Shown piece by piece: positions 1-8,431 of a stretch of 64,000 bases of DNA (its first letter is position 1; every line of letters begins with the position of its first letter). The position numbers and the translations under genes are program-made. The stretch is taken from NCBI GenBank assembly GCA_963761005.1, contig CAVXFK010000026.1, positions 387,125 through 451,124 of the forward strand, given 5' to 3'. The notes beneath the pieces were generated by a model that did not search any database, had not been told where the DNA came from, and saw only the letters and a program-made list of their open reading frames with translations. Source of the stretch: DASWJZ01 sp963761005 (GTDB lineage Bacteria > Pseudomonadota > Alphaproteobacteria > Rhizobiales > Afifellaceae).

Positions 1-2
1 AA

Positions 3-1088
3 CGGCGCGCGGATGCCATCACCGCCAATGAGCCGGATCTAACTGCGCGTCTTTTAGGCGGGAACGGCGAGGGTGGGCAGGGCCCGCTCGCGTTCATCGC
101 GACCGGCACGTCGGACGACGCCCACTTGTCCTTTTCAACCAGCTTGAGTCGGATCGCCAACGCCCACTCTGCCGTCGCGACGTCAGGGGCTGGCGGCGGC
201 GCGACAGCCTTGACGGAGAGCGGTGGCGCCGGCCGTTTCGCTCTTGCCCATGGTTCGTCGGGGGTGGTGGACCCGGACACGAACGGCGGTGCGGCAGCGC
301 CTCTCGGGTCGCTTGCGGAGCTCAGGCCCAGCTTCGACGTCTGGGTGCAAGGCACCTACTCACACTCTGACGAGAACAGTCGCAACAGCGACGTCGGCCT
401 TCTCCACGCCGGGGCCGACTACCTCGTCACGCCGTCTCTGCTGGTCGGTGTCCTGGCGCAGGTCGACGTGACGAACGAGAAGGACAGCTCCGTGAGCTCG
501 TCAGTCGATGGCACGGGTTGGATGGCCGGGCCGTACGTCGTCGCGCGGCTCCACCAGAATGTGCTGTTCGACGCCCGCGTCGCGTGGGGGCAGTCTTTCA
601 ACGATATCAGTCCGCTCGGCACGTATACCGACAGCTTCGACACCGAGCGCTGGCTGGCTAAGGCTCAGCTAACAGGAGACTTCAGAGCCGGAAACTGGAC
701 GTTCGCTCCGCATGCAGGGGTCATCTATTTCGAAGATGCGCAGGAGGCCTACACGGACAGTCTGGGCACGCGGATACCCGGGCAGACGGCGACCTTGGGG
801 CGCGTCACGTTCGGGCCGAAGGTGGGGTACACGATCCGGACCGAGGGCCGGGCAGCCATCGAGCCGTATTTGGGATTGGAAGGCATCTGGGACTTTGATG
901 CCGGGAAAACGGTCGATCCGACGACCGGCGTTTCCGCGTCCTCCGAGAATATCCGGGCGCGGGTTGAAGCGGGCGTCACTGCTATATTCAAGCATTGGTC
1001 CATCAGCGGCGAAGGATTCTACGACGGTATCGGCGCCAACGACCTGGAAGCGTACGGCGGCAGGGCGCGGGCGACGATTCCGTTCTAG
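3..1088 (+). CDS. autotransporter beta-domain protein, 3' part
   Basis: The frame is open to the left window edge, so the N-terminal passenger lies outside; only about 361 residues are visible. The part from about residue 110 alternates short amphipathic strands (for example SFDVWVQGTYSH and AAIEPYLGLEGIWDF) and ends in Phe (ATIPF), as outer-membrane barrels recognised by BamA do. This matches the autotransporter (type V secretion) beta domain, which sits in the outer membrane and carries a passenger to the surface. A Gly/Ala-rich linker precedes it. The nature of the passenger cannot be told. An isolated porin-like protein is less likely because a long non-barrel stretch comes first. Confidence 0.8.
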   Translation, partial: RRADAITANEPDLTARLLGGNGEGGQGPLAFIATGTSDDAHLSFSTSLSRIANAHSAVATSGAGGGATALTESGGAGRFALAHGSSGVVDPDTNGGAAAPLGSLAELRPSFDVWVQGTYSHSDENSRNSDVGLLHAGADYLVTPSLLVGVLAQVDVTNEKDSSVSSSVDGTGWMAGPYVVARLHQNVLFDARVAWGQSFNDISPLGTYTDSFDTERWLAKAQLTGDFRAGNWTFAPHAGVIYFEDAQEAYTDSLGTRIPGQTATLGRVTFGPKVGYTIRTEGRAAIEPYLGLEGIWDFDAGKTVDPTTGVSASSENIRARVEAGVTAIFKHWSISGEGFYDGIGANDLEAYGGRARATIPF

Positions 1089-1142
1089 ATCAATTCGGCC
1101 ACTGTCCTTTTACCCGCCCCCTTCGTCCGCGCGGCGCCTGTT

Positions 1143-1748
1143 CTAAAACGGCGTGCGGCTCTTCATAGCGGCGGAAAGCGTGCCGTCGTCGAGGTAGTCG
1201 AGCTCGCCGCCGACCGGCACGCCGTGCGCGAGCCGCGTAACCTTGGCGCCGGAGCCGGCGAGCGTGTCGGTGATGTAGTGCGCCGTGGTCTGCCCCTCGA
1301 CCGTGGCGTTCATCGCGAGGATGACCTCCGCCACGCCGCCCTCGCGCACACGGGCCGCGAGCGACGCGAGGTTGAGATCGTCGGGGCCGATGCCGTCGAG
1401 CGGCGAGAGCACGCCGCCGAGCACGTGATAGCGGCCTTTGGTCGCCCCGGCCCGCTCCAATGCCCAAAGGTCGCCGACGTCCTCCACTACGACGAGCAGC
1501 GAGGCGTCGCGCGCGGGATCGCGGCAGATCGTGCAGGGCGACTGCGTGTCGACGTTGCCGCAGACGGGGCAGACGGAGACGGCGGCCGCGGCCTCGGCGA
1601 TCGCCTTGCCGAGCGGCTGCATCAGCGCCTCTTTCTTCTTCATGAGCGCCAGCGCCGCGCGCCTCGCCGAGCGGGGGCCGAGCCCCGGCAGCCGCGCGAG
1701 CAGCTGGATCAGCCGTTCGATCTCCGGTCCGACAACGGTGCGGGTCAC
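1143..1748 (-). CDS. recR: recombination mediator RecR
   Basis: At 201 aa this is the usual RecR length. RecR works with RecF and RecO to load RecA on gapped DNA. In order one sees a helix-hairpin-helix (about residues 10-35, LPGLGPRSARRAAL), a four-cysteine zinc finger (C60, C63, C72, C75) and a Toprim domain (about 83-175, LVVVEDVGDLWALE). It is the last gene of a dnaX-ybaB-recR run on the minus strand, a very common arrangement. A folded repeat of about 120 bp lies between it and ybaB, so the two may not be tightly coupled. Confidence 0.96.
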   Translation of the reverse strand: MTRTVVGPEIERLIQLLARLPGLGPRSARRAALALMKKKEALMQPLGKAIAEAAAAVSVCPVCGNVDTQSPCTICRDPARDASLLVVVEDVGDLWALERAGATKGRYHVLGGVLSPLDGIGPDDLNLASLAARVREGGVAEVILAMNATVEGQTTAHYITDTLAGSGAKVTRLAHGVPVGGELDYLDDGTLSAAMKSRTPF

Positions 1749-1805
1749 GCGAGCCCCGTCGGTGTTGGTGCCTCGCAGGAGCGCAAGCGAAGGACGCGAC
1801 GCGTT

Positions 1806-1924
1806 CCTCTCCCCATCGGGGAGAGGTCGACGCCGAAGGCGTCGGGTGAGGGGGCCGCAGCAGGCTCCCGCCCCCTCGCCCGGCCTCCGCTTCGCTTGGC
1901 CGACCTCTCCCCGATGGGGAGAGG
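1806..1924. repeat. REP-like nested palindrome between ybaB and recR
   Basis: Two outer arms (1806-1829 and 1901-1924) are reverse complements, and each is itself a hairpin (CTCTCCCCATCGGGGAGAG). The inner part adds a GGGTGAGGGGG / CCCCCTCGCCC stem. The whole block can fold into one long structure. Intergenic repeats of this look are widespread in Rhizobiales genomes. It could slow transcription or protect the 3' end of the ybaB message; that role is inferred. Confidence 0.75.
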
Positions 1925-1971
1925 AATCAGCACAGCGCGGCTGCTCATGTCGGATACTTTGGCTGAAAGCT

Positions 1972-2295
1972 TCAAAACGGCAGCGTGAGTCCCGGCGGAA
2001 GCGGCAGGCCGGCAGTCAGCGCCTTCATCTTTTCCGCCGCCAGCGTCTCCGCCTTGGCGCGCGCGTCGGTCACAGCCGCGACAATCAGGTCCTCGAGAAT
2101 CTCGGCTTCGTCGGGCTTCATCAGCGAGGGGTCTATTCTGACGTTCTTCAGCCCGCCCTTGCCGTCGACGATGACAGTGACGAGGCCGGCGCCCGCCGAG
2201 CCGCTCGCTTCGAGAGCCGCGATCTCGGTCTGCAGGCTCTGCATCTTCTCCTGCAGCGCCGCCGCCTGCTTCATCATACCCATGAAATCGCGCAT
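1972..2295 (-). CDS. ybaB: YbaB/EbfC family nucleoid-associated protein
   Basis: This 107-aa protein starts MRDFMGMMKQAAALQEKM, the helical N-terminus typical of YbaB/EbfC. A central beta part (GLVTVIVDGKGGLKNVRID) and a C-terminal helix follow. Family members form dimers that bind DNA and help organise the nucleoid. Its start touches the dnaX stop, so the two genes are probably translated together. The order dnaX-ybaB-recR is conserved across bacteria, which makes the call firm even though the sequence is short. Confidence 0.95.
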   Translation of the reverse strand: MRDFMGMMKQAAALQEKMQSLQTEIAALEASGSAGAGLVTVIVDGKGGLKNVRIDPSLMKPDEAEILEDLIVAAVTDARAKAETLAAEKMKALTAGLPLPPGLTLPF

Positions 2296-4010
2296 CAGAG
2301 CTCCTCGTCCTCGGCCGGCGCGTCGATCGCGTCCGCCTGATCATCCCGCGTACCGGTCGACCGCTCGCGCACGGCGACGATCTCAGCGCCCGGAAATTTT
2401 TCGAGCACCTGCCGGACGAGCGGGTCGGCGCTGACCTCTTCGAAGAGCGCCGCACGGCCCTTCGCGCGCGCCTCGTGCACGGTTTCGGCGGCTTCGGCCG
2501 CGGCGGCGGTGACCGTGACCATCCAGCGCTCGCCGGTCCATTTCCTGAGCGCTGCCATCAGCTTCTGCGGCAGGTCGCGCTCGGCGTCCCCCGTCAACGC
2601 GATCTCGATCCGCCCCGGCTCGAAGCGCACCGGCCGCACGTGGCGCTCGAGCGCGAAGACGAGGAGCCGCTCGCGCTCCGCCTTCGCGCGCGCGATGACG
2701 TCATCGAAGGTCTGGAGCGTCGGCGCGGGCGCGGCGGCCTCGATCGCCTGCGTCTCGATGCGCGGCGCGGCCTGGCTTCGCTGCGCGCGCGGCTGCGGAG
2801 CGGCTGCTTGGCGCGTGCGCTCCGGCGGCCGCGAAGGCGCTTCGCCGTCGGTCTCCGTTGCCATGCGGATCGCCTCGTCCGGCGTCGGCAGATCGGCGGC
2901 GTGGCAGAGGCGGACGAGCACCATCTCAGCTGCGGAAAGCGGACGCGCGACGAGCGCCACCTCCTGAATGCCCTTGGTCAGCATCTGCCAGGCGCGCGAC
3001 AGCTCGCGGAGCGACAGCGCCTCGGCAAAGGCGGTACCGCGCGCACGCTCCGTCTCAGACATCGCCTCGTGTGCCGGGGCGTTCGGCGCAAGCTTCAGCC
3101 GCGTCACGTAGTGCACGAAGTCGGCGAGATCGGAGAGCACCGTCGCCGGGTCGGCACCGGTCTGGTGCTGCGCCTCGATCTCGGCGAGCGCCGCGGCGGT
3201 GTCGCCCTTCATCACGTGCTCGAAGAGATCGACGACGCGCGTGCGGTCGGCGAGCCCGAGCATGCCCTGCACGGCTTCGGCGGCGACCTTGCCGGCGCCG
3301 TGCGCGATCGCCTGGTCTAGGATCGAAAGCGCGTCGCGCACCGAGCCTTCCGCCGCGCGCGCGATCTGGCGAAGCGCCTCCGGTTCCGCCTCGACGCTCT
3401 CCTTCGCCGCGATCTCCTTCAGATGCTTGGCGAGCACCGCCGCGTCGACGCGGCGGAGGTCGAAGCGCTGGCAGCGCGAGAGCACAGTCACCGGGACTTT
3501 GCGAATCTCGGTCGTCGCGAAGACGAATTTCACGTGCGGCGGCGGCTCCTCAAGCGTCTTCAAGAGGCCGTTGAAGGCCTGCTTGGAGAGCATGTGCACC
3601 TCGTCGATGATGTAGACCTTGTAGCGCGCGGAGACCGGCGCGTAGCGCGCCGAATCGATGATGTCGCGAATGTCGTCGATGCCGGTATGCGAGGCGGCGT
3701 CCATTTCGAGCACGTCCGGATGCCGCCCCTCCATGATGGCGCGGCAGTGGACGCCTTCGTCGGAGAGCTCGACGGTCGGCGCGCCGCCGCCGTCCTCGGT
3801 CGCATAGTTCAGCGCGCGCGCAAGAATACGTGCCGTCGTCGTCTTTCCGACGCCGCGCACGCCCGTCAGCATCCAGGCATGCGGGATGCGGCCGGCCGAG
3901 AATGCGTTCTTCAGCGTGCGGACCATCGGCTCCTGGCCGATCAGATCGTCGAAGCGGGCAGGGCGGTACTTCCGCGCGAGCACCTGGTAGCCGGGAGCGG
4001 TTTCGGTCAT
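2295..4010 (-). CDS. dnaX: DNA polymerase III subunit gamma/tau
   Basis: This 571-aa protein is the clamp-loader motor and scaffold of the replicase. The AAA+ part (about 10-220) shows Walker A (GVRGVGKTTTAR), Walker B with the DEVH box (YIIDEVHMLSK), a sensor (FATTEIRKVP) and the SRC arginine-finger motif (LSRCQRF). Only one cysteine remains where many DnaX proteins have a four-cysteine zinc site. The C-terminal third is Ala/Pro-rich and corresponds to the tau region that contacts DnaB and polymerase alpha. I see no obvious slippery A-run for a programmed gamma frameshift. The SRP RNA lies just upstream. Confidence 0.97.
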   Translation of the reverse strand: MTETAPGYQVLARKYRPARFDDLIGQEPMVRTLKNAFSAGRIPHAWMLTGVRGVGKTTTARILARALNYATEDGGGAPTVELSDEGVHCRAIMEGRHPDVLEMDAASHTGIDDIRDIIDSARYAPVSARYKVYIIDEVHMLSKQAFNGLLKTLEEPPPHVKFVFATTEIRKVPVTVLSRCQRFDLRRVDAAVLAKHLKEIAAKESVEAEPEALRQIARAAEGSVRDALSILDQAIAHGAGKVAAEAVQGMLGLADRTRVVDLFEHVMKGDTAAALAEIEAQHQTGADPATVLSDLADFVHYVTRLKLAPNAPAHEAMSETERARGTAFAEALSLRELSRAWQMLTKGIQEVALVARPLSAAEMVLVRLCHAADLPTPDEAIRMATETDGEAPSRPPERTRQAAAPQPRAQRSQAAPRIETQAIEAAAPAPTLQTFDDVIARAKAERERLLVFALERHVRPVRFEPGRIEIALTGDAERDLPQKLMAALRKWTGERWMVTVTAAAAEAAETVHEARAKGRAALFEEVSADPLVRQVLEKFPGAEIVAVRERSTGTRDDQADAIDAPAEDEEL

Positions 4011-4043
4011 GACGCGCCGGCGGGCCTCGTTCGACGGACGGAA

Positions 4044-4148
4044 AGGCGGGAGGCTGGACGGGCGACCCGTGCCGAATCTCGTTGGGGCTGCTTCCTTCCG
4101 GACCTGACCCGGTTGGCGAGGAGCACGTCCGCCGCCAACCTCCCTGCC
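4044..4148 (-). ncRNA. ffs: signal recognition particle 4.5S RNA
   Basis: Read on the minus strand, the centre carries the nearly invariant SRP core GGTCAGGTCCGGAAGGAAGC (about 4086-4110). The flanks pair: GGCAGGGAGGTTGG near 4147 against CCAGCCTCCCGCC near 4045, giving one long hairpin of about 100 nt. This RNA binds Ffh and targets membrane proteins to the translocon. It sits directly upstream of dnaX in the same direction. The exact ends are estimated from where pairing stops. Confidence 0.93.
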
Positions 4149-4187
4149 ACCTATATCGCCGCTCGCGGGGGAGGGCGCAAGCCTAGA

Positions 4188-4232
4188 GCATGATCCCGAA
4201 AAGTGGCCGCCGGTTTTCGGATAAGATCGTGC
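4188..4232. repeat. short dispersed palindrome (CATGATCCCGAAAA type)
   Basis: The block begins GCATGATCCCGAAAAGTGG and ends CGGTTTTCGGATAAGATC followed by GTGC, forming an imperfect hairpin. I recognise this as a repeat found in many intergenic spaces of Rhizobiales. It lies between the SRP RNA and the VOC gene and might end transcription or be a passive REP element. Confidence 0.7.
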
Positions 4233-4281
4233 TGCAGCAAGGAGATAGAGTTCTCATCTGATTCAAGAGAAACGATGGGCT

Positions 4282-4689
4282 CTAGGGTTCGGCAATCGCG
4301 TCGTAGCCGCGACCGACGAACTGAAGCAGGCAGAAGCCGTGGCCGAACGGGTCTGCCATCAGCGCGAGCTTGCCCCAGGCCGTCGCGGCGATGGGGGCCT
4401 CGAGCACGGCGCCGGCGGCGGTCGCCCGGGCGACCGCCTGTTCGATGTCGGGAACCGCGGCGTCGATATGAACCGGCGTCCAATGGCGGCGATAGTCGCG
4501 CCGCCGACGCACGCCGGGAGCAATGACGCTGCCGCCCTGCTTCAGGAGCAGATAGATCGGCGACGAAAGTCCGAGCATCTCGACGCCGACATTGCCGAAA
4601 CGGCGCCCGACCTTGAGGCCGAGGGCTTCGCAATAGAAGTCGACCGCCTTCGGAAGATCGTCGACGTCGATGTTGACCAGCAGGTCCAT
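4282..4689 (-). CDS. VOC-fold protein (glyoxalase/bleomycin-resistance type)
   Basis: This 135-aa protein fits the vicinal-oxygen-chelate fold. It starts with a beta strand and the typical helix (LVNIDVDDLPKAVDFYCEAL) and ends with the second module (ALMADPFGHGFCLLQF). VOC proteins are metal enzymes or small-molecule binding proteins, so no substrate can be given. The central region is rich in Arg (RRRRDYRRHW). It is followed by an SMR pump and a HAD phosphatase on the same strand, with a 9-base spacer to the SMR gene, so the three may share a transcript. Confidence 0.8.
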   Translation of the reverse strand: MDLLVNIDVDDLPKAVDFYCEALGLKVGRRFGNVGVEMLGLSSPIYLLLKQGGSVIAPGVRRRRDYRRHWTPVHIDAAVPDIEQAVARATAAGAVLEAPIAATAWGKLALMADPFGHGFCLLQFVGRGYDAIAEP

Positions 4690-4698
4690 CGGCGCCTC

Positions 4699-5034
4699 TC
4701 AGTGCCCGACCGTTTTCGAGAAGAGGTTGATGACGAGGACACCGGCGAGGATCAGACCGATGCCGAGCAGCCCAGGCGCATCGATTTGTTGGCGGAAGCA
4801 GAGCCAGCCGATCGCGGCGATCAGCACGATCCCGGCACCCGACCAAACCGCGTAGACGATGCCGACCGGCATCGCGCGCACGGTCAGTGCCAAGAAATAG
4901 AAAGCGCCGGCATAGGCGACAAGGGTCAGCGCCGATGGCCAGAAGCGCGTAAAGCCGTCGGTCGCCTTAAGGGCCGAGGTGCCGATCACCTCGAACGCGA
5001 TGGCGACCGCGAGGAATGCGTGGTTCAGGTTCAC
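4699..5034 (-). CDS. small multidrug resistance (SMR) family membrane protein
   Basis: With a GTG start at 5034 the protein is 111 aa, the normal SMR size. That start overlaps the HAD stop as GTGA, a usual coupling signal; the longer open frame upstream is out of character. Four hydrophobic helices are visible, with the key membrane Glu at about residue 15 (AFEVIGTSALKAT) and the conserved Trp at about 64 (YAVWSGAGIV). Known SMR proteins exchange protons for cationic drugs or guanidinium in the inner membrane. Sub-type (EmrE-like or guanidinium exporter) cannot be settled by eye. Confidence 0.88.
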   Translation of the reverse strand: MNLNHAFLAVAIAFEVIGTSALKATDGFTRFWPSALTLVAYAGAFYFLALTVRAMPVGIVYAVWSGAGIVLIAAIGWLCFRQQIDAPGLLGIGLILAGVLVINLFSKTVGH

Positions 5035-5768
5035 GCCGCAATCGCGTCGGCGATCTCCGCGACGAAGCGCGCGAGGTCGTCGGTGACGAAGTCGATGTGG
5101 TCGTCGTCGCGCCCCTCGTATTCCCACTCGCCGTGGAAGACCTCGCGCGTCCCCTGCGGGACGACGAGCACCGTCGTCATGCCGACCGATTTCGGCACGA
5201 CGAGGTTGCGCGTCAGATCCTCGAACATCGCGGCGCGCTCCGGTTCGACTCCGAAGCGCTTCACGAAGCGGTCGTAGGTCTCGCGCTCCGGCTTCGGCAC
5301 GAGATTGGCGGCGACGATGTCGAAGATGCCCTCGAAATGGTCGGCGAAGCCGAGCCGCTCGGCGATCTTCTCCGCATGCCGGCGCGACCCGTTGGTGAAG
5401 ATGTATTTCTTGCCGGGCAGGCGCTTGATCGCGTCGCCGAGCGCGGGATCGGGCTTCACCGCCGAATGGTCGATGTTGTGGACGAACTCGAGGAACGCGT
5501 CGGGATCGACGTTGTGATTGAGCATGAGGCCACGAAGCGTCGTGCCGTGCGCTTTGTAGAACGTCTTCTGGATGGTCTCCGCTTCGGCCTCGTCGACGTT
5601 CAGGAGTTGGCGGACATAGAGGCGGATGCGCTCATCGACCTGGCGAAAGATGTTGGTCGCGCGCGGATAGAGCGTGTTGTCGAGGTCGAAGACCCACGCT
5701 TCCTTGCCGGCGAAGACGCCGAGGTCCTGCGCCCGGTGCGGCGCGACGGTTTCGACGGTGAGGTTCAT
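5031..5768 (-). CDS. HAD-family pyrimidine 5'-nucleotidase
   Basis: This 245-aa protein carries HAD motif I (VFDLDNTLYP, catalytic D28 and D30), motif II (YIFTNGSRRHAEK), the motif III Lys (LVPKPERE) and motif IV (AAMFEDLTRNL). It belongs with the SDT1/YjjG-like enzymes that remove phosphate from pyrimidine nucleotides. In related alphaproteobacteria a gene of this type lies near argB, as here, which supports the name. It overlaps the SMR gene by four bases. Substrate is assigned from family only. Confidence 0.88.
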   Translation of the reverse strand: MNLTVETVAPHRAQDLGVFAGKEAWVFDLDNTLYPRATNIFRQVDERIRLYVRQLLNVDEAEAETIQKTFYKAHGTTLRGLMLNHNVDPDAFLEFVHNIDHSAVKPDPALGDAIKRLPGKKYIFTNGSRRHAEKIAERLGFADHFEGIFDIVAANLVPKPERETYDRFVKRFGVEPERAAMFEDLTRNLVVPKSVGMTTVLVVPQGTREVFHGEWEYEGRDDDHIDFVTDDLARFVAEIADAIAA

Positions 5769-5859
5769 GCGGCGACCATAGTCAGGCTGTCTTAAGAATC
5801 ATGGCAACTGCTGCTCGCTATTTACGCAATCTCAGGAGGTTCTCGCGGACAATCCGCGG

Positions 5860-7455
5860 ATGGATGACACACTATCGGTGCGGCTGCGCAGCGTGGCACG
5901 CTTCGTTGGCCGGAATCGCTACGGCATTCAAGACCTGAGCCTGATCGCCGCTGCGGTGCTCACCGTCGGCTATCTGGCCTTCGAGTACGACCTGTTCGCC
6001 GCGATTTCGCATGAAACGCCTCGCCGTCAGGGAATCGAGCTCAACGAAATGCTCCTCCTTGGCGCGTTGCTCACCGTCGGTCTGCTTGGCTTTGCCTGGC
6101 GCCGATTGCGCGAGGCGAAGCAGGAGACGCGGCGGCGGGCGGCCGCAGAGGCGAAGGCCCGCGAGCTTGCTTTCCAGGACCCTCTGACCGGCCTGCCGAA
6201 CCGCCGGCAGTTCGACGACGCCTTGGGCGCGGCGATTGGTTCGCCGCCGGCCGCCAACGCCGCGCACGCTTTGCTGCTGCTCGACCTGAACGGGTTCAAG
6301 CAGATCAATGACCTCTACGGGCACAATGCCGGCGACGAGACGCTGGAGGTCGTCGCCCAGCGCCTTCTTGCCGGCGCGCGTGAGGCGGACGTCGTGGCGC
6401 GTCTCGGCGGCGACGAATTTGCGATCCTGGCGCTGCACGTCGCCGGCACGGAGGCCGCCTCCGGCATCGCGCGCCGCGTCATCGAGGCGCTCGCCGCGCC
6501 GATCATGCTCAACGGAGTCAAGCGAGAGCTTGGCGTCGCTATCGGCATCTGCCTGCTTCCCTTCGAGGGGATCGGCTGCGAGGAGGTGATGCGCCGGGCG
6601 GACATCGCGCTCTATCGCGCCAAGGCCGAGCACCGGTCCGCGCTTCGCTTCTTCGATGCGGAGCTGGACCGCCAGGTTCGCGAACGCGACCTGATCGAGC
6701 AGCTTCTGCACGACGCGGTCGCCAAGGGCGAGATCAAGCCGCGCTTTCAGCCGCTCGTCGACCTCAAGACGAAAGCCGTCGTCGGGTTCGAGATGCTGGC
6801 CTATTGGAAGAATCCCGAGCTCGGCGTCGTGCCGCGCGAGCGCTTCGTTCCGATCGCCGAGGATTGCGGTCTTCTTCCCGAGCTGACCGATCAATTGCTG
6901 GGGTCCGCGTGCTTGACCGCGCGCGCCTGGCCCGCCAACGTCATGCTGTCGTTCAACGTCACGGCGGCGCAGCTCAAGGATCCGGGGCTCGGGCTGCGGG
7001 TGCTCGGCATCCTCGGGCGGACCGGGCTGCCGGGCGACCGTCTCGAGATCGAGATCACGGAGAGCGTTCTCGTCCGTGACTTCGAGGCTGCGCAGATGGC
7101 GCTCCGGTCACTGCGCGGCACCGGCGTGCGGCTGACCCTCGACGGGTTCGGCGCCGGCTATTCGAGCCTTTATCACCTGCGCAACTTCAAGCTCGATAAG
7201 CTCAAGATCGACGAGAGCTTCATCCGCGCCATGGGCTCAAAGCGTGAGAGCGCCGCGATCGTGAAAGGCTTGATCGGCCTCGGTCGCGGACTGGGCTTGA
7301 CCATCTCCGCCGAAGGCGTGAGCGACCGCGGCCAGGAGGAAGCGCTGCTTGCGACCGGCTGCGAGCAGGCCCAGGGGCGCTTCTTCGGCCAGGAGGTGGC
7401 GCCGGAGGAGACTGCGTCGTTCTTCGTCGGATCGGCGGCCGCCTCCGCCGGATGA
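5860..7455 (+). CDS. membrane GGDEF-EAL protein with degenerate EAL
   Basis: This 531-aa protein has two N-terminal membrane helices (about 25-45 and 64-80). A GGDEF domain follows (about 105-260) with an intact active motif at 183-187 and an inhibitory I-site (R174 to D177) five residues before it, so it may make cyclic-di-GMP. The EAL domain (about 275-525) is altered at catalytic places: EML at 311-313 instead of EAL, DGFGAG at 428-433 instead of DDFGTG, and AEGVS at 484-488 instead of AEGVE. ITES and K449 are kept. The EAL half is probably inactive as a phosphodiesterase and may only sense ligand. Confidence 0.93.
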   Translation: MDDTLSVRLRSVARFVGRNRYGIQDLSLIAAAVLTVGYLAFEYDLFAAISHETPRRQGIELNEMLLLGALLTVGLLGFAWRRLREAKQETRRRAAAEAKARELAFQDPLTGLPNRRQFDDALGAAIGSPPAANAAHALLLLDLNGFKQINDLYGHNAGDETLEVVAQRLLAGAREADVVARLGGDEFAILALHVAGTEAASGIARRVIEALAAPIMLNGVKRELGVAIGICLLPFEGIGCEEVMRRADIALYRAKAEHRSALRFFDAELDRQVRERDLIEQLLHDAVAKGEIKPRFQPLVDLKTKAVVGFEMLAYWKNPELGVVPRERFVPIAEDCGLLPELTDQLLGSACLTARAWPANVMLSFNVTAAQLKDPGLGLRVLGILGRTGLPGDRLEIEITESVLVRDFEAAQMALRSLRGTGVRLTLDGFGAGYSSLYHLRNFKLDKLKIDESFIRAMGSKRESAAIVKGLIGLGRGLGLTISAEGVSDRGQEEALLATGCEQAQGRFFGQEVAPEETASFFVGSAAASAG

Positions 7456-7489
7456 GCGGACGCGTGGTCATTCGAGGCGCGCCTCCGCC

Positions 7490-8398
7490 TCAGGCGCGGA
7501 TCAGCGTGCCCGCGCCATGCTCGGTGAAGAGCTCCAGAAGCACGGCATGTGGCGTCTTGCCGTTCAGGATGACGACGCTCTCTACGCCGCGCTTGATTGC
7601 GTCGATACAGGTCTCGACCTTCGGGATCATCCCGCCGGAGATCGTCCCGTCGGCCATCAGCGCTCGCGCTTGCGCGACGCTGAGCTCGGGCATGAGCTTG
7701 CGGTTCTTGTCGAGCACACCGGGCACGTCGGTCAGGAAGAGGAGGCGGGTCGCCGCGAGCGCCCCGGCGATGGCGCCGGCGAAGGTGTCGGCGTTGATGT
7801 TGTAGGTCTCGCCGTCGCGGCCGGGCGCGATCGGTGCGATGACCGGGATCATCTCCGAGCGCGCGAGAAGGTCGATCAGCGTGCGGTCGACCTCGACCGG
7901 ATCGCCCACGAACCCGAGATCGACGACCGCTTCGATCTTGGAATCGGGGTCGACCTCGGTGCGCTTCACCTTCTCGGCGAAGACCATGTTGCCATCCTTG
8001 CCGCAAAGACCGATCGCCCACTCGCCTTCCTTGTTGATCATGGCGACGATCTCTTTGTTGATGGAGCCGGCGAGCACCATCTCCACGATCTCTACCGTCG
8101 CCTTGTCGGTGACGCGCAAGCCGCCTTTGAACTCGCTCTTGATGCCCATCTTATTCAGCATGTCGCCGATCTGCGGGCCGCCGCCGTGAACGACGATCGG
8201 GTTCACGCCCGATTGCTTGAGAAGCGCGATGTCGCGCGCAAAAGCCTGCCCGAGCGCCGGATCACCCATCGCCGCGCCGCCGTATTTCACGACGATCGTC
8301 TTGTTCTCGTAGCGCTGCATGAAAGGCAGCGCGTTGGCGAGAATCCGCGCCTCGTCGTGGGCGTCCTTCGGGGTGATCGTGCTCGTCGCGTCGTTCAT
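7490..8398 (-). CDS. argB: acetylglutamate kinase
   Basis: This 302-aa enzyme phosphorylates N-acetylglutamate in the second step of arginine synthesis. Signature pieces are KYGGAAMG near residue 40 (phosphate binding), VHGGGPQIG near 75, and TYNINADTFAGAIAGALAA (nucleotide site). The longer N-terminus (about 30 residues before KYGG) fits the arginine-inhibited hexameric type. It lies 33 bases downstream of yihA on the same strand, an order common in Rhizobiales. Confidence 0.97.
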   Translation of the reverse strand: MNDATSTITPKDAHDEARILANALPFMQRYENKTIVVKYGGAAMGDPALGQAFARDIALLKQSGVNPIVVHGGGPQIGDMLNKMGIKSEFKGGLRVTDKATVEIVEMVLAGSINKEIVAMINKEGEWAIGLCGKDGNMVFAEKVKRTEVDPDSKIEAVVDLGFVGDPVEVDRTLIDLLARSEMIPVIAPIAPGRDGETYNINADTFAGAIAGALAATRLLFLTDVPGVLDKNRKLMPELSVAQARALMADGTISGGMIPKVETCIDAIKRGVESVVILNGKTPHAVLLELFTEHGAGTLIRA

Positions 8399-8431
8399 GG
8401 TGCCGCTCCTGGCGCGCCGCCTCTTAGCGGC

